DNA of 64,000 nt from an uncultured Pelagibacteraceae bacterium. GTDB taxonomy: Bacteria > Pseudomonadota > Alphaproteobacteria > Pelagibacterales > Pelagibacteraceae. Shown in pieces: positions 45,798 to 55,033 of the stretch (position 1 is its first letter; the number at the start of each line of letters is the position of its first letter). Both the position numbers and the translations under genes were made by a program. The notes beneath the pieces are model-generated. The model made no database searches, was not told where the DNA came from, and saw only the letters and a list, made by a program, of their open reading frames with translations. The stretch lies in assembly GCA_902598655.1 (NCBI GenBank), contig CACKCQ010000001.1:124001-188000 (forward strand). Direction: 5' to 3'.

Positions 45798-45850
45798 GCA
45801 TAAATGCTCGTTTTATATAAACTTGCATAGCAGTTATGCCGGTTTTTTTT
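45798..45850 (+). promoter_or_regulatory. Structured leader hairpin of the polyamine operon
   Basis: A multi-part hairpin: GCATAA (45798-45803) with TTATGC (45834-45839), ATGC (45804-45807) with GCAT (45825-45828), and GTTT (45810-45813) with AAAC (45819-45822) around a TATAT loop. TC faces TT as an internal loop and AGCAG bulges on the 3' side. CGG and eight Ts follow, like a terminator or attenuator, 24 bases before the start codon of the decarboxylase. Alphaproteobacterial ornithine decarboxylase genes are known to carry a leader called the speF motif; identity is untested. Confidence 0.5.
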
Positions 45851-45874
45851 GTTAAATTTTTTTTGGAGCTTTAA

Positions 45875-47053
45875 ATGCAAAAATTTAAATCAGTTGATAA
45901 ATTAGTAAATCAACTGAAACCAACAGAACCTGTTTATTGTATTAGAAGAGATTCTATAAACATAGCTTCTAAATTTTTTCAGAATAAATTTCCTGGTAAA
46001 ATCCTATATGCAGTTAAAACTAACCCGCATCCATTAGTATTAAAAACTATCGTGGAAAGCGGAATTAATGATTTTGATATCGCTTCAATTAAAGAAGTTG
46101 AGGCAATTAGAAGTGTTAGCCCAGATGCAAAATGCTCCTACATGCATACTGTAAAAAGCAAGGAAAGTATAAACGAAGCATATTTCAAATATAATATTAA
46201 GACTTTTTCAATAGATACAAAAGATGAATTAATAAAAATTCTTAATAGTACTAATCAAGCTAAGGATTTAGAGTTATTTGTGAGAGTTGCAGTTTCTAAT
46301 GAACACGCAGAAATAGATTTATCTAAAAAATTTGGCGCACAAACTTCTGAAGCAATAGGGCTTTATAGATTAACAAAACAGTATGCAAAAAAAATAGGAT
46401 TAAGTTTTCATGTGGGTTCACAATGTATGCATCCAATATCCTATTCAAAAGGAATTAACGAAATTAAATATATAATAAAAAAAACAAAAATAGTTCCAGA
46501 TGTTATAAATATAGGTGGAGGATTTCCAACAATCTATCCTGACTTAGTTCCTCAATCATTAGACTCTTATTTTGAGGAAATAAAAAATTCATTAAATAAA
46601 TTAAAATTAGAAAAAAAACCAGAAATTATATGTGAGCCAGGTCGAGCAATTGTTGCAGAAAGTGGTTCGACAATTGTGAGAGTAAACTTAAGAAAAAAAC
46701 AAAAGCTATATATTAATGATGGAACATACGGAACTTTATTTGATGCAGGTGTGCCTAATATAGTTTATCCATCAAGGATAATTACAAGTGGAAGAATTAT
46801 ATCAAAAAAATTGACTTCATTTGATTTTTATGGACCAACATGTGATAGCATGGATTATATGAAGGGACCTTTCATTCTACCTAATAATATTAAAGAAGGT
46901 GATTACATTGAACTAGGTCAATTGGGAGCATACGGTTTGACATTTAGAACTCAATTTAATGGATATTATTCTGATAGTATTTACGAAGTTTGTGATGATC
47001 CAATTATGACGATGTATGACAAAGAAACAAATAAAGAGTTTCTTGTTGCATAA
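45875..47053 (+). CDS. Alanine-racemase-fold amino-acid decarboxylase (ornithine/lysine type)
   Basis: A 392-residue PLP enzyme of the eukaryotic-type ornithine decarboxylase family. The PLP lysine is K48 in LYAVKTNPHP; the glycine loop GGGFP, EPGRAIVAE and the catalytic-Cys segment GPTCDSMD are present. An Asp follows the NDGTYGTLF segment near the position where ornithine enzymes hold the substrate amine. It makes putrescine from ornithine by family, although the downstream agmatine genes raise an arginine option. First gene of a four-gene operon behind a hairpin leader. Confidence 0.88.
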   Translation: MQKFKSVDKLVNQLKPTEPVYCIRRDSINIASKFFQNKFPGKILYAVKTNPHPLVLKTIVESGINDFDIASIKEVEAIRSVSPDAKCSYMHTVKSKESINEAYFKYNIKTFSIDTKDELIKILNSTNQAKDLELFVRVAVSNEHAEIDLSKKFGAQTSEAIGLYRLTKQYAKKIGLSFHVGSQCMHPISYSKGINEIKYIIKKTKIVPDVINIGGGFPTIYPDLVPQSLDSYFEEIKNSLNKLKLEKKPEIICEPGRAIVAESGSTIVRVNLRKKQKLYINDGTYGTLFDAGVPNIVYPSRIITSGRIISKKLTSFDFYGPTCDSMDYMKGPFILPNNIKEGDYIELGQLGAYGLTFRTQFNGYYSDSIYEVCDDPIMTMYDKETNKEFLVA

Positions 47054-48093
47054 TGTCAGATACAAAAAATCTTAATCATAACAGAAAAAAAGACTTTTTA
47101 AGTAAAGAGGTTGAGCATATTGATATTACATCATTTGATTCTAGAAAAATTATATCTTCTATGGAAAAAATGTCTTTTGTTTCAAGAGAAACTGCTAATG
47201 CATCTAAGATATATAATGAAATGCTTAAAGATAAAGATTGTACAATATTCTTAACGCTTGCAGGGTCTACTTCTGCTGCTGGATGTATGCATATTTATAG
47301 AGATATGGTTAAATACAACATGGTAGATGCAATTGTAGCAACTGGAGCATCTATAATAGATATGGATTTTTTTGAAGCGCTTGGATTTAAACATTACCAA
47401 GGATCACAATATCAAAATGATAATGAACTTAGAGACAATTATATAGATAGGATTTATGATACTTACATCGATGAAGAAGAGCTCCAGGTTTGTGATAAAA
47501 CAATAGGAGAAATAGCAGACAAACTTGAGCCGAAGTCTTACACATCGAGAGAATTTATTAAAGAGATTGGCAAATATCTAAAAACTAATTCTAAAAAGAA
47601 AGGTTCTTTAATTGAAACAGCTTTTGATAACGATGTACCTATATTCTGTCCTGCATTTACAGACTCAAGTGCAGGTTTTGGATTAGTCATGCATCAAGAG
47701 AGAAATCCAAAAAATCATATTACAATAGACTCAATTAGAGAATTTAGAGAATTAACAGAGATTAAAATTAAATCTAAAGGGTCGGGATTATTTATGATTG
47801 GTGGTGGAGTTCCTAAAAACTTTATACAAGACACAGTAATTTGTGCTGAACTTTTGGGAAAAAATGTAGATATGCACAAATATGCAATACAAATTACTGT
47901 TGCTGACTCAAGAGATGGAGCTTGCAGTAGTTCAACATTAAAAGAAGCAAGTTCATGGGGTAAAGTTGATACTACCAAAGAACAAATGGTATTTGCTGAA
48001 GCTACCAGTGTTTTACCATTAATAGCAAGTGACGCCTATCATACTGGAGAGTGGAAAAATAGAGACAGAAAAAACTTTTCCAAAATATTTTGA
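47053..48093 (+). CDS. Deoxyhypusine-synthase-like protein (polyamine aminobutyltransferase)
   Basis: A 346-residue NAD-dependent enzyme of the deoxyhypusine synthase fold. The catalytic Lys is retained (K304 in ASSWGKVD), as are GSTSAAG, FCPAFTDSS and GGGVPKNF. Bacteria have no eIF5A to modify, so bacterial homologues are thought to transfer the aminobutyl group to a small amine, giving homospermidine or spermidine. The start overlaps the decarboxylase stop by one base, supporting that role. The exact acceptor is inferred. Confidence 0.87.
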   Translation: MSDTKNLNHNRKKDFLSKEVEHIDITSFDSRKIISSMEKMSFVSRETANASKIYNEMLKDKDCTIFLTLAGSTSAAGCMHIYRDMVKYNMVDAIVATGASIIDMDFFEALGFKHYQGSQYQNDNELRDNYIDRIYDTYIDEEELQVCDKTIGEIADKLEPKSYTSREFIKEIGKYLKTNSKKKGSLIETAFDNDVPIFCPAFTDSSAGFGLVMHQERNPKNHITIDSIREFRELTEIKIKSKGSGLFMIGGGVPKNFIQDTVICAELLGKNVDMHKYAIQITVADSRDGACSSSTLKEASSWGKVDTTKEQMVFAEATSVLPLIASDAYHTGEWKNRDRKNFSKIF

Positions 48094-48096
48094 TTG

Positions 48097-48978
48097 ATGA
48101 TCAAAAAAGTAAAAATTGGAATTATTCAAAGTAAAATTTCAGATAATATTCAAAAAAATATAAATTCAGCTATTAAAAATATAAAAAAAGCAGCATCAAA
48201 AAAAGCTAAAATAATTTGTGTACCAGAACTATTTTTATCAAATTATTTTTGTCAAACAGAAAGTCATTCCAACTTTAAGCTAGCAGAAAAAATACCTGGC
48301 AGAACTACAAAAATATTTTGTGAATTAGCCAAAGATTTACAAATAGTATTAATGATTTCATTATTTGAAAAAAAAACACATGGCTTTTATCATAATACTA
48401 GTATCGTTATTAGCGAGAAAGGTAAAATTTTATCGAAATATAGAAAAATGCATATACCAGATGATCCTGGTTATTATGAAAAATTTTATTTTACTCCTGG
48501 AGATTTAGGTTTTAAATCTGTTAAAACAAAATTTGGTAAAATTGGACCTTTAATTTGTTGGGATCAATGGTTCCCAGAAGCTGCAAGATTGACTGCACTT
48601 AAAGGTGCACAAATAATTTTTTACCCTACTGCTATTGGATGGCATCCTAAAGAGAAAAAAAAATTTGGAAAATCTCAACTAGAATCTTGGATAACAATGC
48701 AAAAATCTCACGCAATCGCAAATGGTACTTATGTGGTTGCTATAAATAGAGTTGGAACAGAAAAAAAAGGTAAGAAGAAAATAGAATTCTGGGGAAACTC
48801 AATGATCATAGATCCTAGTGGGCAAATAATTGGAAAACTTGGGAATAAAAAAGAAGAAATTTTAATTCGTGAAATAAACTATAAAAAAATTGATTCAGCC
48901 AGAGAGCATTGGCCTTTTTTAAGGGATAGAAGAATCGATTTTTATAAAGGCATACTAAAAAATCCTGCAGATGAATGA
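48097..48978 (+). CDS. aguB: N-carbamoylputrescine amidohydrolase-like nitrilase
   Basis: A 293-residue carbon-nitrogen hydrolase from the ATG at 48097. The Glu-Lys-Cys triad is visible in VPELFLSNYF, YRKMHIPDD and PLICWDQWFPE. Length, the GYYEKFYFTPGDLGF segment and the neighbouring agmatine deiminase gene (8-base overlap) identify AguB, which turns N-carbamoylputrescine into putrescine, CO2 and ammonia. It starts 4 bases after the preceding stop. Confidence 0.92.
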   Translation: MIKKVKIGIIQSKISDNIQKNINSAIKNIKKAASKKAKIICVPELFLSNYFCQTESHSNFKLAEKIPGRTTKIFCELAKDLQIVLMISLFEKKTHGFYHNTSIVISEKGKILSKYRKMHIPDDPGYYEKFYFTPGDLGFKSVKTKFGKIGPLICWDQWFPEAARLTALKGAQIIFYPTAIGWHPKEKKKFGKSQLESWITMQKSHAIANGTYVVAINRVGTEKKGKKKIEFWGNSMIIDPSGQIIGKLGNKKEEILIREINYKKIDSAREHWPFLRDRRIDFYKGILKNPADE

Positions 48979-50023
48979 AAACTTTAATGGATTTAGAATG
49001 CCAGCTGAATGGGAGCCTCAAAATTCAGTTTGGATTGCTTGGCCTTATAATAAAAATGATTGGCCTGGATTATATCAATTTATTCCTGAAGTAATTTTAA
49101 AGATTATAAAAAAAATTTCAAAAAATCAAAAAGTTAACTTAATCGTTAGCAAAAATATAAAAAATATAAAAAAATTAATAAAACTTAATAAAATTAAAAA
49201 TATCAACTTCTACCATATTAAAACTGATAGAATATGGTTAAGAGATTCTGGACCCATATTTATAACAAATAAAGTTGAAAAAAGAAAAGTAATACTAAAT
49301 TTTGGTTTTAACGGATGGTCAAAGTACAATAATTATAAAAATGACAATAAAATCAATAATAGTATTAGTAAAATTGCTAATTTTAAAAAGATTGACCCAA
49401 TAATCAAAAAAAAAGGCAGAATTAGAAAAATAATCATGGAAGGAGGGGCGTTTGATGTAAATGGCTCAGGTACGATTCTATTAACTGAAGAATGTTTGTT
49501 AAGCAAAATTCAAGAAAGGAATAAAAATTTTAAAAAAAAAGACTATGAACAAATGTTTAATAAATACTTAAATATAAAAAACTTTATATGGCTAAAAAAA
49601 GGGATTGCAGGCGATGATACTCATGGACATGTTGATGACATAACAAGATTTGTTTCAAGAAATACGATTATGACTGCGGTTGAAAATAATAAAAAAGATA
49701 TAAATTACAAAAACTTAAATAAGAATTTAAATATATTGAAAGAAAGTAAATGTGAGAAAGGAAAGAAATTCAAAATTATAAAAGTTCCTATGCCTTCACC
49801 GATTTATATTGAGAATACAAGAGTTCCTGCAAGTTATATGAATTTTTATATTTGTAATAAAAAAATAATTCTTCCAATATTCAAAGTAAAAGAAGACAAT
49901 ATTGCAATTAAAATTTTCAAAAATTACTTTAGAAATAGAAAAATCGAAACAGTTGACTGTAGCAAATTGATATGGGGATTTGGTGCAATACATTGCATGA
50001 CCCAACAAGAACCTAAAATTTAG
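48971..50023 (+). CDS. aguA: Agmatine deiminase
   Basis: A 350-residue peptidyl-arginine-deiminase-fold enzyme that converts agmatine to N-carbamoylputrescine. The N-terminus RMPAEWEPQNSVWIAWPYN is the family opening. Active-site segments are RDSGPIF, GDDTHGHVDDITRF and the catalytic Cys342 in GAIHCMTQQEP at the extreme C-terminus. It is the last gene of the polyamine operon; the convergent transporter stop follows immediately. Confidence 0.94.
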   Translation: MNENFNGFRMPAEWEPQNSVWIAWPYNKNDWPGLYQFIPEVILKIIKKISKNQKVNLIVSKNIKNIKKLIKLNKIKNINFYHIKTDRIWLRDSGPIFITNKVEKRKVILNFGFNGWSKYNNYKNDNKINNSISKIANFKKIDPIIKKKGRIRKIIMEGGAFDVNGSGTILLTEECLLSKIQERNKNFKKKDYEQMFNKYLNIKNFIWLKKGIAGDDTHGHVDDITRFVSRNTIMTAVENNKKDINYKNLNKNLNILKESKCEKGKKFKIIKVPMPSPIYIENTRVPASYMNFYICNKKIILPIFKVKEDNIAIKIFKNYFRNRKIETVDCSKLIWGFGAIHCMTQQEPKI

Positions 50024-50572
50024 TTATGCAGCTTTTAGTGTGCTGAGTAATAATCTAAAAGGTATCAACATTACAAGGGCTACAAATATTTTTACCGCAA
50101 GATCTCCTAATGATAAAGTTACCCAAGGAATTCCCGTTCCATAGAATGATATTGAGAAAAATAAAAAAGTATCAACAGTTGAACCTATCAAAGAAGATGT
50201 TAAAGGTGCTATAAACCACTTTTTTTGTCTTAATTGATCAAATATCTGAACATCTAAAAGTTGAGCAATTATAAAAGCTGTTCCTGAACCAATTGCTATT
50301 CTTATAGAAATAAGATCAGTAAAATTAGTTGAAAATATTAAAGTAAACAAAATTCCAATTGTGAAGCCTATATAGACAATTTTTCTGGCTACTAATTTTC
50401 CAAAGGATCTGTTGGCTAAATCTGTAATTAAAAATGCAATTGGATAACTAAAAGCACCGTAAGTTAAAATTTCCTCTAAACCGTAATATTTTATAGGAAA
50501 TTGAACTAAATAATTAGATGCTAGCACAACCAATCCCATTAAAAATGAGAGAGTAAGGAAAACTTTATTCAT
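50024..50572 (-). CDS. yhhQ: Queuosine-precursor transporter YhhQ (VUT family)
   Basis: A 182-residue protein with five or six TM segments of the VUT/YhhQ family, which imports preQ0/preQ1 for queuosine tRNA modification. Typical segments are GAFSYPIAFLITDLANRSFG, GSGTAFIIAQLLDVQIFDQL and GSTVDTFLFFSISF. The start overlaps the L28 stop by one base, so it is co-transcribed with rpmB. Queuosine biosynthetic genes are not in the window. Confidence 0.92.
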   Translation of the reverse strand: MNKVFLTLSFLMGLVVLASNYLVQFPIKYYGLEEILTYGAFSYPIAFLITDLANRSFGKLVARKIVYIGFTIGILFTLIFSTNFTDLISIRIAIGSGTAFIIAQLLDVQIFDQLRQKKWFIAPLTSSLIGSTVDTFLFFSISFYGTGIPWVTLSLGDLAVKIFVALVMLIPFRLLLSTLKAA

Positions 50573-50853
50573 TATGCTGTTTTTGCGATTATTGATTTTT
50601 TAAGCTTTTTTAATCTTAACGATAAATCTCTTGATTTTGCAGATTTTAAGAAATTATCAAAGCTACCTTTTTTATCAACAGATCTAACACCTGCATTTGA
50701 AACTGTTAATCTCATAGATTTTTTTAAAAGTTCACTTTTAAATTTTACTTTCTTTAAATTTGGAAGAAATCTTCTCTTAGTTTTATTGTTAGCGTGACTA
50801 ACATTATGGCCTTTTAGAGGGATTTTGCCAGTAAGTTCGCATTTTTTAGACAT
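50572..50853 (-). CDS. rpmB: 50S ribosomal protein L28
   Basis: A 93-residue ribosomal protein with the family N-terminus [34 protein letters not shown] and [16 protein letters not shown] segments (here [17 protein letters not shown]). The lone CxL motif lacks the second Cys pair of zinc-binding L28 forms. The downstream transporter gene overlaps by one base. Its promoter must lie in the 43 bases before the ATG or in the pyrD gene. Confidence 0.97.
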   Translation of the reverse strand: MSKKCELTGKIPLKGHNVSHANNKTKRRFLPNLKKVKFKSELLKKSMRLTVSNAGVRSVDKKGSFDNFLKSAKSRDLSLRLKKLKKSIIAKTA

Positions 50854-50896
50854 AAATTTTCAAGATGTATATGGTCTTAAAGAATACCAGTCAAGA

Positions 50897-51937
50897 TTAA
50901 TTTTTTGTTCCAATAGCTTCAGAAATATTTTTAAAACCTTCTCTTTTTACAATTTCGTCGAGATCTTTATTAATCTTTGAAGCAATAGTTGGTCCTTTAT
51001 AAACCATACCTGTATACAATTGCACAAGAGTTGCACCGTTTAGAATTTTATTAAAAACGCCATCGGCAGAGTCAACGCCTCCAACTCCAATTATTAAGAT
51101 TTTTTTTCCAACTAATTTAAAAAATTTATTAATCAATTCATTAGAGATATTTTCAAGTGGTTTTCCAGACAAACCGCCTTTCTCTAATTTATTTATATTA
51201 GATATATTTTCTCTATTTCTATCTGTCGTATTTGAAACTATAACTATTTGAACATTATATTTTAAAAAAAGTTCTGAGATTTCATCAATACTTTTTTCAT
51301 CAACATCAGGAGATACTTTGACTGCTATTGGCACATTTGAATTTAAATTTTTCTTTTCTTCATTTATGCATTTTAAAAGATTATCTAACTCTTCATTTTT
51401 GTGAAAGTTTCTTAAATTTTCTGTGTTAGGAGAAGAGATATTAATTGTAATATAGTCTGCTAAATTATGAAATTTTCTGAAACAAATTAAATAATCTTCA
51501 ACTCTGTTTTCAGTATCTTTATTAGGTCCTATATTAATACCAAGTAATCCATTAGGTGAATTATTTTCAATATTTTTTTTACTTTCTTCTGATCCAATAT
51601 TATTAAATCCAAGTCTATTAATTAAAGCTTCATCTTCCTCCAATCTGAACACTCTTGGCTTTGGATTTCCTATTTGTGGTTTAGGTGTAATTGTACCTAC
51701 CTCAACAAAACCAAATCCTAGTTTGTATAGAGGATTGTAAACTTCTGCATTTTTATCAAATCCAGCAGCAACACCAAGAGGAGAATTTAAGGTTTTGTTT
51801 AAAAATTTAGTTTGGATAGTAACTCTGGTTGTTTTATCTATAGCTGGTATCTGATTTAACTTTAAAGCCTTTATTGCTAGTGAGTGTGCAACTTCAGGGC
51901 TAAATTTAAATATAAAAGGCCTTATAAGATTAAACAT
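50897..51937 (-). CDS. pyrD: Dihydroorotate dehydrogenase (quinone), class 2
   Basis: A 346-residue membrane-associated FMN enzyme of pyrimidine synthesis. The ATG at 51937 is chosen over a TTG at 51943. The N-terminal amphipathic extension (MFNLIRPFIFKFSPEVAHSL) marks class 2 enzymes that pass electrons to quinone. Motifs: GVAAGFDKNAE, NISSPNTENLR, SNTTDRNR and SGKPLENIS. It overlaps the lysK stop by 8 bases, so it is co-transcribed. Confidence 0.96.
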   Translation of the reverse strand: MFNLIRPFIFKFSPEVAHSLAIKALKLNQIPAIDKTTRVTIQTKFLNKTLNSPLGVAAGFDKNAEVYNPLYKLGFGFVEVGTITPKPQIGNPKPRVFRLEEDEALINRLGFNNIGSEESKKNIENNSPNGLLGINIGPNKDTENRVEDYLICFRKFHNLADYITINISSPNTENLRNFHKNEELDNLLKCINEEKKNLNSNVPIAVKVSPDVDEKSIDEISELFLKYNVQIVIVSNTTDRNRENISNINKLEKGGLSGKPLENISNELINKFFKLVGKKILIIGVGGVDSADGVFNKILNGATLVQLYTGMVYKGPTIASKINKDLDEIVKREGFKNISEAIGTKN

Positions 51938-53498
51938 TTTCAACCTTTTTTCTTATCAATTCTTTAGTTTCATTTACTCCAAAAAAACTAATGAAGAAGC
52001 CCATTCTGGGTCCATTTTCGTCACCAAATACAACCTCATAAATAAGCTTAAACCATTCTCTTAAATTTTCTTTATAACCATTTTCTTTTCCTACGGTAAA
52101 AATATTTGTCTGAATATCTTCAGGAGCCATTTTATCATTACAATTATCTAAAGACTTAATTAATGCTTTCAGTGCAACTTTCTCTTTTTCATTTGGAGTT
52201 TTGTAAATTTTTTTTGTTTTTATAACATCATTGAAATATTTTATTGCATATTCAATTAAATTATCAAAAATTGGATGATCATTTTCATTAATTTCTGACT
52301 TGTATTTTTTTACAAATTTCCAAAGTAATTTTTTGCTGTCCGCATTACTTGTTTCAACTAAATTTAAAAGCATTGAAAAAGTCATAATTGTATTTTCCTC
52401 TGGCATTGATCCATTATGTACATGCCAAACTGGATTCATTAACTTCTGTAAATCATTTTGAGTTTTTCCTTTTTCTATAAAATCTAGATATTCATCAACA
52501 GCTTTTGGAACAACTTCTCTGTACAATTTTTTTGCTCTTTTTGGATTTTGATACATGTAAAGAGATAGACTTTGAGGAGATGCATAATTCAGCCATTCAT
52601 CTATAGTTACTCCATTACCTTTTGATTTAGATATTTTTTCACCTTTTTCGTCCAAAAAAAGTTCATAAGCAAAACCAGATGGGTTAGATTTACCTAATGT
52701 TTTAATAATCTTAGTTGAAAGAATTGCACTCTCAATTAAATCCTTTCCATACATTTCAAAATCAACATCTAAAGCGTACCATCTCATTGCCCAATCAACT
52801 TTCCATTGCAATTTGCAGTTCCCGTCTAAAATACTTTTTTCCAATTTTGATCCATTATTGTCAAATATGATTTTAGAATATTTAGAATCAATTTCTAAAA
52901 CAGGTATTTCAAGAACTTTTCCAGTTTCTGGACATATTGGTAAAAAGGGGGAATAGGTTTTCTGTCTTTCTTTGCCTAAAGTTGGAAGAATTATTTCCAT
53001 AATTTTTTCATAATTTTCTAGAACTAATTTTAGGGTGTCATTAAAATAACCAGACTTGTAGAGTTCTGTAGAACTTTTAAATGAATATTTAAATTTAAAA
53101 TTATCAAGAAATTGTTTCAACATATTATTATTATGTTCTCCAAAACTACTAAACTTTTCAAACGGATCAGGGACATCCGTTAAAGGTTTGTGAAGATTAT
53201 TTTTGAGCTTTTCTTGATTTGGAACATTCTCAGGTACTTTTCTAAGACCATCCATATCATCAGAAAATGTAATAATTTCCTTTGGAATATCTGTTAAATG
53301 ATCAAGAGCGTTGACAATCATTGTCGTCCTTGCAACTTCTCCAAATGTACCTATATGAGGTAGACCACTAGGGCCATAACCAGTTTGTAAAACTATTTTA
53401 TTTTTTTTTTCTATGTTCGATTTTCTCTCTCTTAATAGCTTTTTAGCCTCAACAAATGGCCAGGCGTTTGTTTTGTCAAAATTTGTTTTGTCTATCAC
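51930..53498 (-). CDS. lysK: Lysyl-tRNA synthetase, class I
   Basis: A 522-residue class I enzyme, unlike the class II LysS of most bacteria. The HIGH-like motif is GPSGLPHIGTFGEV, the KMSKS-like loop is KISKSKGNG and the mid-domain WAMRWYALDVDFEMYGKDL is typical. The opening codon is GTG (53496-53498). Class I LysRS is known in many alphaproteobacteria and archaea. First gene of lysK-pyrD; it diverges from trkH across 86 bases. Confidence 0.96.
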   Translation of the reverse strand: MIDKTNFDKTNAWPFVEAKKLLRERKSNIEKKNKIVLQTGYGPSGLPHIGTFGEVARTTMIVNALDHLTDIPKEIITFSDDMDGLRKVPENVPNQEKLKNNLHKPLTDVPDPFEKFSSFGEHNNNMLKQFLDNFKFKYSFKSSTELYKSGYFNDTLKLVLENYEKIMEIILPTLGKERQKTYSPFLPICPETGKVLEIPVLEIDSKYSKIIFDNNGSKLEKSILDGNCKLQWKVDWAMRWYALDVDFEMYGKDLIESAILSTKIIKTLGKSNPSGFAYELFLDEKGEKISKSKGNGVTIDEWLNYASPQSLSLYMYQNPKRAKKLYREVVPKAVDEYLDFIEKGKTQNDLQKLMNPVWHVHNGSMPEENTIMTFSMLLNLVETSNADSKKLLWKFVKKYKSEINENDHPIFDNLIEYAIKYFNDVIKTKKIYKTPNEKEKVALKALIKSLDNCNDKMAPEDIQTNIFTVGKENGYKENLREWFKLIYEVVFGDENGPRMGFFISFFGVNETKELIRKKVENV

Positions 53499-53584
53499 AA
53501 CTACTTAAATATCCTTAATATCAGCCTTTTTAATAATTCATATAGAGTTGAAATTTATTTACCATAAAATAATGTCCATTCAAA

Positions 53585-55033
53585 ATGTCCAATTATAAAA
53601 CTGTCTTTTTTACATTAGGGGTTTTGCAAATTATTTTAGGTCTTTCAATGATTGTACCTATTTTAGTTCAATTAATATTTGATCAAATTGATGCAGGATT
53701 TATCGGATCAATGATTGTTACTATTGTTTTTGGATTTTTATTTTTCATTTCTAATTATGATCACGATAAAAAAATAAGTTTACCTCAAGCCTTTTTGCTC
53801 ACAACACTTTCGTGGTTAAGTATTGCTATATTTGGTTCTTTACCTTTAATTTTTTCTAGTACGGATTTAAGTTTTACAGATGCTTTTTTTGAGAGCATGT
53901 CTGGTATTACAACAACAGGATCTACAATTATCACGAATCTAAATGAAACATCTAAAGCGATATTACTTTGGAGAGGAATGTTACAGTGGTTTGGTGGTAT
54001 TGGAATTATCGTAATGGCAATCACTCTAATGCCTTTAATGAATATAGGGGGTATGCAACTTTTCAATATTTCATCTAATGATACTTCTGAAAAAATTTTT
54101 CCCAAAACTAAAGAAGTTTCTTTGAGATTATTGTCTATATATTCCTTATTAACTTTAACTTGTGCTTTTTTTTATTTTATATTTGGGATGAGTTTTTTTG
54201 ATAGCATCGTGCATGCTATGACAACAATAGCGACTGGAGGTTTTGCAAATTATAATGAGTCTATAGGTTATTTTAACAGCTCGTTAATAGAAATTAATGC
54301 AATAATATTTATTATTCTTGGAAGTATACCTTTTATTAGTTACATCAAATACTTGGCTGGAGATAGGAAAATATTTTTAAAAGACACACAAATAAAAACT
54401 TTTATAATATTGGTTATTATTTCAGTTCTTTTAATGTTTTTTTATTTATCTGTTATAAATAAAAGCTTAACTGAGATAAGTTTTTTATCTGTTAGCTTTA
54501 ATATAATTTCTATTTTAACTGGAACAGGATATGCTACAGAAAATTTTAGTAATTGGGGTCAATTTCCATTAGTATATTTCATAATTTTAATGTTCATTGG
54601 GGGGTGTGCGGGCTCTACAACTTGTGGAATAAAGATTTTTAGAGTTCAAATTTTGTATCAATTTATATCAAACCAGCTGAAAAAAATAATTTATCCTCGA
54701 GGAATTTTCAAAATTAAATATCAAAATAATAATGTGGATGAAAAATTTATGGACTCAATTATTTCTTTTATATTCCTTTACATATTAATATTTTTTGTTG
54801 TGACTGCGCTTTTGTCGCTTGATGGATTAAATTTTATTACAGCAATTTCAGCAGCTGCCACATCAATTTCAAATGTTGGGCCAGGTTTAGGTGATATTAT
54901 TGGTCCAAACGGAAGTTTTTCAAGCCTGTCTGATTTTTCTAAATGGGTTCTCAGTGCTGCAATGATACTTGGAAGGTTGGAATTATTTGCAATTCTAGTA
55001 TTATTTATTCCATCTTTTTGGAGAAAATATTAA
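53585..55033 (+). CDS. trkH: TrkH-family potassium uptake permease
   Basis: A 482-residue inner-membrane channel with four selectivity-type loops (TTTGSTIITN, ATGGFANYNES, TGTGYATENF and ATSISNVGPGLG), the signature of the Trk/Ktr/HKT fold. The N-terminal region and GMLQWFGGIGIIVMAITLMP are typical TrkH. Its gating partner TrkA is not adjacent. The stop overlaps the AmpG-like ATG by one base (TAATG). Confidence 0.94.
   Translation: MSNYKTVFFTLGVLQIILGLSMIVPILVQLIFDQIDAGFIGSMIVTIVFGFLFFISNYDHDKKISLPQAFLLTTLSWLSIAIFGSLPLIFSSTDLSFTDAFFESMSGITTTGSTIITNLNETSKAILLWRGMLQWFGGIGIIVMAITLMPLMNIGGMQLFNISSNDTSEKIFPKTKEVSLRLLSIYSLLTLTCAFFYFIFGMSFFDSIVHAMTTIATGGFANYNESIGYFNSSLIEINAIIFIILGSIPFISYIKYLAGDRKIFLKDTQIKTFIILVIISVLLMFFYLSVINKSLTEISFLSVSFNIISILTGTGYATENFSNWGQFPLVYFIILMFIGGCAGSTTCGIKIFRVQILYQFISNQLKKIIYPRGIFKIKYQNNNVDEKFMDSIISFIFLYILIFFVVTALLSLDGLNFITAISAAATSISNVGPGLGDIIGPNGSFSSLSDFSKWVLSAAMILGRLELFAILVLFIPSFWRKY

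Noticed and set aside
54943..55032. Upstream extension of the AmpG-like gene by 30 codons into trkH.
   Set aside because: It would overlap trkH by about 90 bases, and the extra residues do not look like a membrane-protein N-terminus. The TAATG at 55031-55035 is a normal coupled start.
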